This document shows, piece after piece, positions 24,436-32,148 of a stretch of DNA of 64,000 nucleotides (positions are counted from its first letter, which is position 1; each line of letters opens with the position of its first letter). Position numbers and translations under genes: made by a program. The notes under the pieces are model-generated. The model was not told where the DNA came from. It saw only the letters and a program-made list of their open reading frames with translations, and did no database searches. Source of the DNA: CALMEC01 sp963706315 (lineage in GTDB: Bacteria > Actinomycetota > Thermoleophilia > Miltoncostaeales > Miltoncostaeaceae); the NCBI GenBank assembly GCA_963706315.1, contig CAVPMA010000005.1:62001-126000 (forward strand). The letters run 5' to 3'.

Positions 24436-26802
24436 ATGCAATTCCTTTCTGATCTGTCCATGGTGCAGCGAGCGGGCGGAGCCATCGTGCTCGTCATGCT
24501 CCTGGTGCTGCTCCTCGTGAAGCAGCGCCAGGCAAAGGGCGCCCCGGCCGCAAAGGCCTCGGCGACGAAGGCCGAGGGCCCCTCGCGGACGAAGCGTGCC
24601 CCGCGCGAGAAGTCGGGGAAGGCAATGCCCTTCGGCCGCGGGAAGAAGGGCAAGGAGAGCGCCGATACCCCGATGCCGACCGCCGAGCCCAAGTCGACGT
24701 CCGGGCGCATGGTGCCCCGGCTCCCGGCGGCGGAGGTCGGTGGGGAACCGACGGACTTTGGCGGGACCGCGCAGTTCGACTCCCTTGCGGAGCCGATTGA
24801 GGACGCGCCCGTGACCGAGGCGACGGACGGCATGATCAGCGAGCCCGGTTGGCCGACCCCGGGAGAGGTCTGGGCGTCGCCCGATTCGGTCAACGGCTAC
24901 GGCGCCGCCGAACAGTCGTGGGAGTCCACCAACGGCGCCGGCGAGCACGACGACCCGCTTGCCGCGCTCACCGAGACTCCCGAGACGGCCGAGACGGCCG
25001 AGACGGACTCCGCCGGCTGGGCCACGGACAACCTCGAGGAGGGCTTCGACCCCGCGAGCGGCTGGTCGGAGGCGGACGAGACCGAGGAGGCCTCCGACGA
25101 CGACGACGTGCCCGCCTGGGAGAAGGAGCAGGCGGAGTTCGACTGGACGGCGACCGACGCCGACGGTGAGTGGAGCGCACCCGACGCCGACGAGGCGACG
25201 GACGAGATCTCATCCGCGCAGGCGGCGTGGGAAGCCCCTGAGGACGACACGGCGACCTGGTCCGCGGAGGACCTGTGGGAGAAGCCGAAGGAGGAGCCGG
25301 CGGAGGAAGTCTCTCCGGTGGCCACCGCGGTCGCGGAGGAGCCCATCGCGGTCGCCGAGTGGACGATGCCCGAAGCGACGCTCGAGCCGGTCAGCGTCGA
25401 CGAGCCCGCTGCCACCCTCGAGGTCGGCACGGTTGAAGAGCCCACCGAGGTCGAGCACACCCCCACGATCGTGTGGGACCCGGTCGACGAGGTGGAGGAG
25501 CGCGAGCCCGAGGCCGGCACCGCTGTCGAGCTGCAGGAGTTTCCGATCGCGCTGGCCGTTGCGGAGCCGATCGACTCGCCGGAGCTTCCCGAGGTCGCCG
25601 CCGAGCCAGAGACGCCGGTGTCCGAGTTCCCCGTGCCTGACCCCGTCTCGCACGAGGAGCCGGCGGCCGAGGAGTTTCCGGAGGCCGTGGTCGAGGAGGT
25701 CGCCGAGCCGGTGGTCGAGGAGATCGCGGAGCCGGTGGCCGAGGAGATCGTCGAGCACGTCGCCGAGGAGACTCCGGAGCCGCTTGGCGAGATCGTGATC
25801 GAGATGGAGCCCGTCCCCTTCGAGGAGCCGGAGGCCGAGTTGCTTCCGTCCGTCGAGGAGCTCGAGCCCGTCGAGGAGATCGCGGAGCCGGTGGCCGAGG
25901 AGATCGTCGAGCACGTCGCCGAGGAGACTCCGGAGCCGCTTGGCGAGATCGTGATCGAGATGGAGCCCGTCCCCTTCGAGGAGCCGGAGGCCGAGTTGCT
26001 TCCGTCCGTCGAGGAGCTCGAGCCCGTCGTGGACGCCGAGGAGCTGCCTGTCGCGGAGATGCCTGAGATCGACGAGCCCCTGGCAGAGGAGCCTCCGGCG
26101 AGCATCCCTGAGGAGATCGTTCCCGAGCTCGTGGTCGAGTCGTTTCGCCCGGCGGTGGTTGTCGAGCACTTCCACCCGTTCGACGTTCCGTCCTTCGACG
26201 ACGAGGAAGACGACGCCGCGGCCCACATGTTCGAGGTCGACGATGAGCAGGTTCCCGTCGGGTCGTCGCCGTCAGATCCGGTGGCTCGCTGGGCGTCGAT
26301 GATGCCCGGCGGCTCGCAGGAGCCGACGGTCGACCCGGTGTCGAGTTGGTCGCGACTGCAGCCGGTCACCACGCCGGCGCCCGCTGCGTCAGCTTCGGCT
26401 CCGGCCGCGCCGGCTCCGACTCCGGCGCCGCAGGCGATGCCGGCGGCCATGTCGGGTGTCGCATGGTGGGATGTTCCCGGAAGCGTGGAGTCCGACCCGC
26501 GTCGCGGTCGGTTCGCTCTCGGCGGCTACGCCCTCCAGGCCGGCCATCAGGTTGTGAGCGGCGTGACGTTCCGCGATGGCGTGGTGCCGCCCCCGTCGCA
26601 CTGGGTGATCGGCCCGGTTGTCGGGGCGGTCGCTCCGGGCACCCTCGTGCTCGAGGTCGACGGCTGCCTCAACTGCGCTCCCGGCGACGTCGAGGTCCTG
26701 ATGGACCACGGTTTCGCGCCGACCCCGGAGGGCTTCAGCCTCCGACTCACCGCCGCCGAAACCGGCCCGTTCGCCGCGAGCGGAACGTTCGTCATCAGCT
26801 AG
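24436..26802 (+). CDS. Large anchored acidic-repeat protein with novel C-terminal domain
   Basis: This 788-residue protein has an N-terminal membrane helix (GGAIVLVMLLVLLLVKQRQ, residues ~14-32), a basic stretch of about 40 residues, then roughly 600 residues dominated by Glu, Pro, Val and Ala. The acidic region holds a perfect 52-residue tandem duplication (DNA 25714-26029). The last ~105 residues are a folded-looking domain (RGRFALGGYALQAGHQVVSG, VDGCLNCAPGDVEVLMDHGF, GFSLRLTAAETGPFAASGTF), homologous to the end of the 23563 protein. The layout suggests a stalk holding a domain away from the membrane; which side is uncertain because there is no classical signal cleavage site. GGGAG lies 11 nt before ATG 24436. 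Confidence 0.75.
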   Translation: MQFLSDLSMVQRAGGAIVLVMLLVLLLVKQRQAKGAPAAKASATKAEGPSRTKRAPREKSGKAMPFGRGKKGKESADTPMPTAEPKSTSGRMVPRLPAAEVGGEPTDFGGTAQFDSLAEPIEDAPVTEATDGMISEPGWPTPGEVWASPDSVNGYGAAEQSWESTNGAGEHDDPLAALTETPETAETAETDSAGWATDNLEEGFDPASGWSEADETEEASDDDDVPAWEKEQAEFDWTATDADGEWSAPDADEATDEISSAQAAWEAPEDDTATWSAEDLWEKPKEEPAEEVSPVATAVAEEPIAVAEWTMPEATLEPVSVDEPAATLEVGTVEEPTEVEHTPTIVWDPVDEVEEREPEAGTAVELQEFPIALAVAEPIDSPELPEVAAEPETPVSEFPVPDPVSHEEPAAEEFPEAVVEEVAEPVVEEIAEPVAEEIVEHVAEETPEPLGEIVIEMEPVPFEEPEAELLPSVEELEPVEEIAEPVAEEIVEHVAEETPEPLGEIVIEMEPVPFEEPEAELLPSVEELEPVVDAEELPVAEMPEIDEPLAEEPPASIPEEIVPELVVESFRPAVVVEHFHPFDVPSFDDEEDDAAAHMFEVDDEQVPVGSSPSDPVARWASMMPGGSQEPTVDPVSSWSRLQPVTTPAPAASASAPAAPAPTPAPQAMPAAMSGVAWWDVPGSVESDPRRGRFALGGYALQAGHQVVSGVTFRDGVVPPPSHWVIGPVVGAVAPGTLVLEVDGCLNCAPGDVEVLMDHGFAPTPEGFSLRLTAAETGPFAASGTFVIS
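25714..26029 (+). repeat. Perfect 156-bp tandem duplication inside the acidic-repeat gene
   Basis: Bases 25714-25869 and 25870-26025 are identical, and identity continues a few bases further, so two head-to-tail units of 156 bp (52 codons) are present. The lack of silent differences shows the duplication is recent or kept identical by recombination. Copy number may vary between strains, and the assembly could have collapsed extra copies. Confidence 0.92.
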
Positions 26803-27304
26803 TTCGCTCCCCGTCTCACCCCCGCACCCGTGAGGACCGTCTGCACCTGCAGGCGGTCCTCGCTCATTTCGGAGAGCTCCCGTCGGCTGCTGTCACGGAA
26901 GTGTCACTGGGGGTCGCCGTCGAATGGCAGTGGATCTCGGACCCCCGCGCCCGTCCACGGCCGGCCCCTTGGGCCGGGCGACGGCGCCCAGCCAGCTTGT
27001 TTGGGAGCGCTGGCCGTCGTCGCACCCCCGGTCTTCCCGAGCTCACCGGTCGCGCACGCCCTTCTCCCGTCTCCGGAGGCTCGATTGTCGTTCGTCCCCT
27101 GTGCGTCCTCAGACGAGGCCGGCCCCCTCAATAGGGCCGGCCGCTCGCTCCGCGCCCGCAACTCGAGCCGATCCACGGCCTCGCACGCGCTGCCAATGCA
27201 CCGAAGGCTCCACTGACACTTGAGTGAAAACTGGCACACCCCGGGGCCGGGATCGACACGCTCCGGGCAAGCGGCGTGACGGACGGAATGGGAGGATCGA
27301 CCCC
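26803..27304. other. Intergenic region with one terminator-like hairpin
   Basis: The 502-bp spacer contains a hairpin (listed separately) and the ribosome binding site GGGAGG (27289-27294) of the zinc-finger gene. Open frames on both strands here are arginine- and proline-rich and look like chance. Nothing else was recognised. Confidence 0.5.
26832..26861 (+). terminator. Hairpin after the acidic-repeat gene
   Basis: GAGGACCG (26832-26839) pairs with CGGTCCTC (26854-26861) across a 14-nt loop that has its own short complementarity (CTGCA/TGCAG). It sits 30 nt after the stop. There is no strong T tract, as is common in this GC range. Confidence 0.5.
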
Positions 27305-27889
27305 GTGGCGAAGAGCCATTACAAGGGGCCGTGGATCGGGAAGACGCCGATGTGCGCGATCTGCGCGGGGGCAGGGGAGGGGGTGCGGGCCCGGCACCAT
27401 TTGACGCATGGCGTTTCAGTGTGGCTATGCGCGGCGCATCGGAGCGTGGAGTTCCAGCGGCGGCGAGGCGGGCGGGACTTCGTCGCAAGCCTCGCCGCGG
27501 TGTGGGGGGCAGCGGGGACGATGACCCGGCGCCACGACCACGCGCTGCGCCGCCACCTCGCCCGGGTCCGTCCCCGGAACGACCCACGTGACCTTCCGGG
27601 GAGCTACGCCTGGGCCGGTCTCCGGCGCGAGGCGGAGCGCCGGTTTGCCGCCGGTGAGGAACCCAAAGTGGTCATCGGGGAGCTCATCACGGCACCCATC
27701 GTCGGTGCGAGCCGGCCGACCTACCGCACCTTGCGCCGCTGGTTCACCGACGGACGATGGCTCCCGGCGCGACCCGTCCGACGCCCGCCGGGCGATGACC
27801 GCCGCACGGGACCGCCGCCGCTCGGCGCGGAGCGTGGGCCTCTTCCTCCTGCTGATGGGCCGACCGGCCCCATCCGCGGACCTTGCTAG
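27305..27889 (+). CDS. Small zinc-finger-like protein of unknown function
   Basis: The 194-residue protein starts at GTG 27305 (MAKSHYKGPWIGKTPMCAIC), behind GGGAGG. Residues ~17-45 hold a CxxC...HH...CxxH cluster (CAIC, RARHHLTHG, LCAAHRS), resembling a zinc-binding HNH-like or treble-clef unit. The middle is helical (SYAWAGLRREAERRFAAGEE), followed by SRPTYRTLRRWFTDGRWLPA, which looks like a helix-turn-helix. The last 35 residues are proline-rich. Nuclease or DNA-binding activity is possible but the catalytic Asn/His pattern of HNH was not established. It lies just upstream of the ubiB-like gene. Confidence 0.6.
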   Translation: MAKSHYKGPWIGKTPMCAICAGAGEGVRARHHLTHGVSVWLCAAHRSVEFQRRRGGRDFVASLAAVWGAAGTMTRRHDHALRRHLARVRPRNDPRDLPGSYAWAGLRREAERRFAAGEEPKVVIGELITAPIVGASRPTYRTLRRWFTDGRWLPARPVRRPPGDDRRTGPPPLGAERGPLPPADGPTGPIRGPC

Positions 27890-27892
27890 CCT
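27887..27892 (+). promoter_or_regulatory. -10 box (TAGCCT) of the ABC1 kinase gene, leaderless
   Basis: TAGCCT ends 6 nt before GTG 27899; no ribosome binding site fits between. It overlaps the stop region of the zinc-finger gene. Confidence 0.5.
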
Positions 27893-27898
27893 CGCCGG

Positions 27899-29545
27899 GT
27901 GGCCCAGCGTGAGCGCCGACAGAACATCGCGCGGCTCCGTGAGATAGGAGAGGTCGCCGCCCGCCACGGCTTCGGCTTCCTCGTCGACAAGCGCCGCTCG
28001 CGCCAGCCGGAGGAGGAGGTCACCAACGGTCGGTCACGCGGTCAGCGCCTCACCGCGATGCTCGACGAGCTCGGCCCGACGTTCGTGAAGTTCGGGCAGC
28101 TCCTGTCCACCCGCCCCGACGTCGTCCCACCCGACGTGCTCCGGGAGCTCCGCACGCTGCAGGACGCGGCCCGTCCGTTCCCCGCATCGACGGCACGCGC
28201 AGCCGTCGAGCAGGAGCTCGGTCTGCGCATCGAACAGGTCTTCGAGCGGTTCGACGACGAGCCCGTCGCGGCGGCCTCGATCGGGCAGGTCCACCGAGCG
28301 CTGCTGCCGGACGGCCGCGAGGTCGCCGTCAAGGTCCAGCGGCCCGACGCGGAGGACAAGCTTAAGGCCGACATCGGCCTGCTCGAACAGGTCGCGCCCA
28401 TCGCCCGGGAGCGCGTGAAACGGCTCGAGTTCATCGACACCGTCGCGCTCGTCGACGAGTTCGCTCGGACCGTGCGCCAGGAGCTCGACTACCGCATCGA
28501 GGCACGCAACGTCGAAGCAGCCCGGCGCGCGTTCACGGGCGACGAGACCGTGACCGTCCCGAGGGTCTACTGGCGGTACACGACGAGCCGGGTGCTCGTG
28601 CTCGACTGGCTCGAGGGCCCCACCCTCAACCACACCGACCTCACGCTGTGGTCGCTCGAGGACCGCCAAGCGCTCGCGTCACGCATCTCCGAGACCTGGA
28701 TGAAGATGGTCTTCGTCCATGGGTTCTTCCACGCGGATCCGCACCCCGCCAACATCATCGTCCAGGGCGCCAACACGATCGGCCTGATCGACTTCGGCAT
28801 GGTCGGGCAGCTCTCGCCCCGGGACCGCCAGACGGCAGTGCACGTCTTCGTCGACGTGCTCGAGCAGAACATCGACCGCCTGCCGCGGCGCCTGCGCGAC
28901 CTGGGTCTTCGCTACCCCAAGGAGCAGGAGGAGGAGTTCCGCGACCAGCTCGGGGTCATCCTGCAGCGCTACTCAGGGGCCACGGTCGGGGAGATCGACG
29001 GGCGTGAGCTGGTGCGCGACATCTTTCAGGCGATCTACCGGCTCCAGATCAAGCTGCCCACCAGGTGGGTGCTGCTCGACAAGGCCCTCGCAACCCTCGC
29101 GGGGGTCGGGCTGCAGGTCTCGCCGGAGTTCAACATCTTCGAGACTGCGCGGCCGTATGCGCGGCGCCTCATGGTGCAGCGGTTCCGGCCCGACGTCATG
29201 CTCGACCGTGCGCAGGGCGACATGCAGCGCTACGCCGAGGCGTTCCTGGCGTTCCCGTTTCAGCTTCACGACCTCCTCGACGAGATCCGCGACGGAGAGG
29301 TCAAGATCTCGATCAAGCAGGAGGGCTTCACCGAGTCCACGGAGCGGGCGCTGGGCGCCACCAACCGCGTCGTGATGGGGCTCATCGCCGCCGCGCTCTT
29401 CCTCGGATCGGCGGTCATCGGCGCCTTCGCCGACTCGGGGCCGACCGTGCTCGGCGTCGGGGTCATCTCGTACCCCGGCCTGTTGGCGGGCGCCGCGCTT
29501 GCGGGACTCGTGCTCTTCGGGATCCTGAAGTCGGGGCGCTGGTAG
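27899..29545 (+). CDS. ABC1/UbiB-family atypical protein kinase-like protein
   Basis: This 548-residue protein has the full set of UbiB/ABC1 motifs: the KxGQ helix in LGPTFVKFGQLLSTRPD, the alanine-rich nucleotide loop AAASIGQVHRA, VAVKVQRP with the catalytic Lys, HGFFHADPHPANI and the metal-binding IDFGMVG. Two hydrophobic helices end the protein (VVMGLIAAALFLGSAVIGAF and GLLAGAALAGLVLFGIL). The family has ATPase activity and supports quinone or isoprenoid lipid metabolism. The TAG stop shares its last G with the recJ start (TAGTG), so recJ is likely coupled to it. Confidence 0.92.
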   Translation: MAQRERRQNIARLREIGEVAARHGFGFLVDKRRSRQPEEEVTNGRSRGQRLTAMLDELGPTFVKFGQLLSTRPDVVPPDVLRELRTLQDAARPFPASTARAAVEQELGLRIEQVFERFDDEPVAAASIGQVHRALLPDGREVAVKVQRPDAEDKLKADIGLLEQVAPIARERVKRLEFIDTVALVDEFARTVRQELDYRIEARNVEAARRAFTGDETVTVPRVYWRYTTSRVLVLDWLEGPTLNHTDLTLWSLEDRQALASRISETWMKMVFVHGFFHADPHPANIIVQGANTIGLIDFGMVGQLSPRDRQTAVHVFVDVLEQNIDRLPRRLRDLGLRYPKEQEEEFRDQLGVILQRYSGATVGEIDGRELVRDIFQAIYRLQIKLPTRWVLLDKALATLAGVGLQVSPEFNIFETARPYARRLMVQRFRPDVMLDRAQGDMQRYAEAFLAFPFQLHDLLDEIRDGEVKISIKQEGFTESTERALGATNRVVMGLIAAALFLGSAVIGAFADSGPTVLGVGVISYPGLLAGAALAGLVLFGILKSGRW

Positions 29546-32148
29546 TGGCCTGGCGGACGGCCCGCGTCGCGTTTGCCGACGTCGTACGACTCCAGGAGGC
29601 GCTCGACTGCCCGGAGATCCTGGCGTGGGTGCTCGCCCGCCGGGGACTGACCGACCCCGCTGAGGCGCGCGCCTTCCTCGCGTCCGATGGGCCGCTCGAC
29701 CCGCCGGAGGCCATCCCCGGCATCCCGGAAGCCGCCGATCGCGTCGCCCGGGCGATCCGGGGGAACGAACGGATCGTCGTGCATGGCGACTACGACTGCG
29801 ACGGCATCACGTCTACCGCCATCCTGATGCGTGCACTCGAGGCGAGGGGGGCGCGCGCCCGCGCCTTCCTGCCGAGCCGCTTCACCGACGGCTACGGCGT
29901 GAGCGTAGCGACCGTCGAGCGCCTCGCCGACGAGGGCTGCGACCTGCTCATCACGGTCGACTGCGGCACCACTGCGGTTGAGGCGCTCGAACGGGCCGCC
30001 GACCTCGGGATCGACAGCGTGGTGTGCGACCACCACCTCGCCGGCGGGCGCCGTCCGCCGGCCATCATCGCCAACCCCGCCCTGGGCCGCGGATCCGACG
30101 CGCTCCCGGCGGCTGCCGGCGTCACGTTCAAGCTCACCCAGGCCCTCGCAGCTCGGCTCGACGGAGACGGGCGCCTCGCTCCCGACCCCGACGAGGGGAT
30201 CGATCTCGTCGCGCTGGCCACCGTGGCGGACGCCGTGCCGCTCGTCGGGGAGAACCGCCGACTGGTCGCCCGTGGCCTCACCGCGCTCCGCGCAGCGCCG
30301 CGGCCCGGTATCGCCGCCCTCTGCGCGGCGGCCGGAATCTCTACGCGGGGCGTCGACGCCCGCGCGCTCGGATGGAGTCTCGCACCGGCGATCAACGCCT
30401 CGGGTCGCATGGCTCACCCCGAGCGCGCCCTCGCCCTCCTGCTCGCGGAGGACGCCTCCGACGCTCGCGCACTCGCCCAGGAACTGTGGGATCTCAACAT
30501 GTCGCGGCGGGATGTCGAGCAACGGGTGACGCAGGAGGCCATCGAGATCATGGAGGCCTCGCCTGAGGCGGCGCGCGACGCCCCCGCCATCGTGGTCGCC
30601 GGGGAGGGTTGGCACGAGGGTGTCGTCGGCATCGTCGCTTCGCGCCTCGTGGACCGGTTCGGCCGGCCGGCGATCGTCGTCACGATTGACGGGGATGTCG
30701 CGAAGGGCTCCGGCCGGAGCCTGCCGGGGGTCGACCTTCACGCACTGGTCGCCGCGGCGAGCGGGTCGCTTCAGCGGTGGGGCGGCCACTCCGGCGCGGT
30801 CGGGCTGCAGCTCGCGGCGGCCGACATCGCCGGCTTCCGAGAGAGCTTCGCTTCGGCAGCGGAGTCGGCGGTCGCGGCGATCGCCCGTGCCCGCTTGCGC
30901 GTCGTGGATGCGGTGGTGGGGATCCGCGAGCTCACGCTGCCCACAGCCGAGGCGCTGGAGACCCTCCAGCCGTTCGGCAACGGCAATCCCGACGTCAGGC
31001 TCGTGATCCCCGGATGCGTGCTCGAGGCCGCCGGGACGATGGGCGAGAACGGCAGGCACCTCCAGCTTCGGCTGCGCGCCGGCAACGCGCACACCCGAGC
31101 GCTGGGTTGGGGCATGGGGGAGCGCATGGGGCGGATGGCCGTCGGCGACCGTCACGACGTCGTCGTGGGGCTCGCCGTCGACCGGTGGCAGGATCTCGTC
31201 GGACCCCGGGTCACGATCGAGGCGGTCGAGCCGCTCACGACCGGCCAGCCGCTTCCCGGGCAATGCCCGCAACCCTGTGACGTGCACTGTGCCGACCGGA
31301 TCGGCACCGGGGTCGTGCGTGAGCTCATGACGGCCGGGCTGAACCTGCCGCAGCCACCCGCCGCGGCCCCGCCGCTCGGCATCCGCGACCGGCGCGGAGA
31401 GGGCGCGATCGTCTCGAGCCTCGCCGCCCTCGCAGGTGCGGACAGGGGAGTCGTCGCGATCGTCGCCGACGCCGCCCGGCGGCGAGCGATCCTCGCCGAC
31501 GTGCTCGCGCCTCAGCGGCTCGGCGTGGAGGTCGCGGTGCTCGGGGGCCGGCGATGCGACGCGCACGGCCTGCGCCGGCGCATCGCCGAAGCCCGTGACC
31601 GGCCGGCGTTCCTGCTCGTCGAGTATGCGGCCCTCCCGGAGGTCGAGCTGCCGGACGACGTCCACGTCGCCCTCGTCGACCCACCGCCCGACGCGGAGTC
31701 GGCCGGATGGGCCCGGGCGGCCGCCGCGGGGCGCTGGCTGCACCTGCTGTGGGGTGACGAGGAATCGGCGTTTGCGGTCGGGGCGGTCGAGCGTGACCTG
31801 GACCTTCGTCCGGCGGCGGCCGCGATCTGGCGCGCCCTGCCCGAGGCGGTCGAGGTCGCCTGGGGCCCCGATCTCGATCGCTGGCTCCTGGGCGAGGCGG
31901 ATCCGATGCGAAGCCCGGTCGCGGCGGCTCGTGCGTTGGCGGCGCTCGCCGAGATCGGCCGTGTGACGCTCACGCCGTCCGGCGTCACGCGGATGGCGGC
32001 CCACGACGGACCCGGTCTCGAAACGGCTCCCACCGCGGTCGCTAGCAGCGAGCGACTTGACGCGGCACGCGCCTACATCGCGCGCGCTGCCACGCTGGCG
32101 TTCGACGGACCCGCGGTATCGTGTACCCATGCCCGAGCAGTTGGCTGA
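29545..32148 (+). CDS. recJ: Single-stranded-DNA exonuclease RecJ with long C-terminal extension
   Basis: This 867-residue protein contains the DHH-family motifs: HGDYDCDGITST (Asp residues ~82-86), TVDCGTTA, and the DHH triad at 162-164 in VCDHHLAGG. The DHHA1 domain includes EGWHEGVVGIVASRLVDRFG and GSLQRWGGHSGAVGL. RecJ degrades single strands 5' to 3' in recombination and mismatch repair. Beyond residue ~570 (the CPQPCDVHC cluster) comes a ~290-residue extension with a Rossmann-like feel, absent from the 577-residue E. coli enzyme; Bacillus RecJ is also longer. GTG 29545 overlaps the upstream stop by one base. The last 20 nt overlap the rel start. Confidence 0.93.
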   Translation: MAWRTARVAFADVVRLQEALDCPEILAWVLARRGLTDPAEARAFLASDGPLDPPEAIPGIPEAADRVARAIRGNERIVVHGDYDCDGITSTAILMRALEARGARARAFLPSRFTDGYGVSVATVERLADEGCDLLITVDCGTTAVEALERAADLGIDSVVCDHHLAGGRRPPAIIANPALGRGSDALPAAAGVTFKLTQALAARLDGDGRLAPDPDEGIDLVALATVADAVPLVGENRRLVARGLTALRAAPRPGIAALCAAAGISTRGVDARALGWSLAPAINASGRMAHPERALALLLAEDASDARALAQELWDLNMSRRDVEQRVTQEAIEIMEASPEAARDAPAIVVAGEGWHEGVVGIVASRLVDRFGRPAIVVTIDGDVAKGSGRSLPGVDLHALVAAASGSLQRWGGHSGAVGLQLAAADIAGFRESFASAAESAVAAIARARLRVVDAVVGIRELTLPTAEALETLQPFGNGNPDVRLVIPGCVLEAAGTMGENGRHLQLRLRAGNAHTRALGWGMGERMGRMAVGDRHDVVVGLAVDRWQDLVGPRVTIEAVEPLTTGQPLPGQCPQPCDVHCADRIGTGVVRELMTAGLNLPQPPAAAPPLGIRDRRGEGAIVSSLAALAGADRGVVAIVADAARRRAILADVLAPQRLGVEVAVLGGRRCDAHGLRRRIAEARDRPAFLLVEYAALPEVELPDDVHVALVDPPPDAESAGWARAAAAGRWLHLLWGDEESAFAVGAVERDLDLRPAAAAIWRALPEAVEVAWGPDLDRWLLGEADPMRSPVAAARALAALAEIGRVTLTPSGVTRMAAHDGPGLETAPTAVASSERLDAARAYIARAATLAFDGPAVSCTHARAVG
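32117..32122 (+). promoter_or_regulatory. -10 box (TATCGT) of rel, leaderless, inside recJ
   Basis: TATCGT ends 6 nt before ATG 32129. It lies within the last codons of recJ, so rel can be made from its own leaderless transcript as well as by readthrough. Confidence 0.5.

Noticed and set aside
24897..26450. Ser/Thr/Gly-rich reverse frame resembling a surface adhesin
   Set aside because: It is the complement of the GAG/GTC-rich acidic repeat gene; the low complexity follows from the forward codons.
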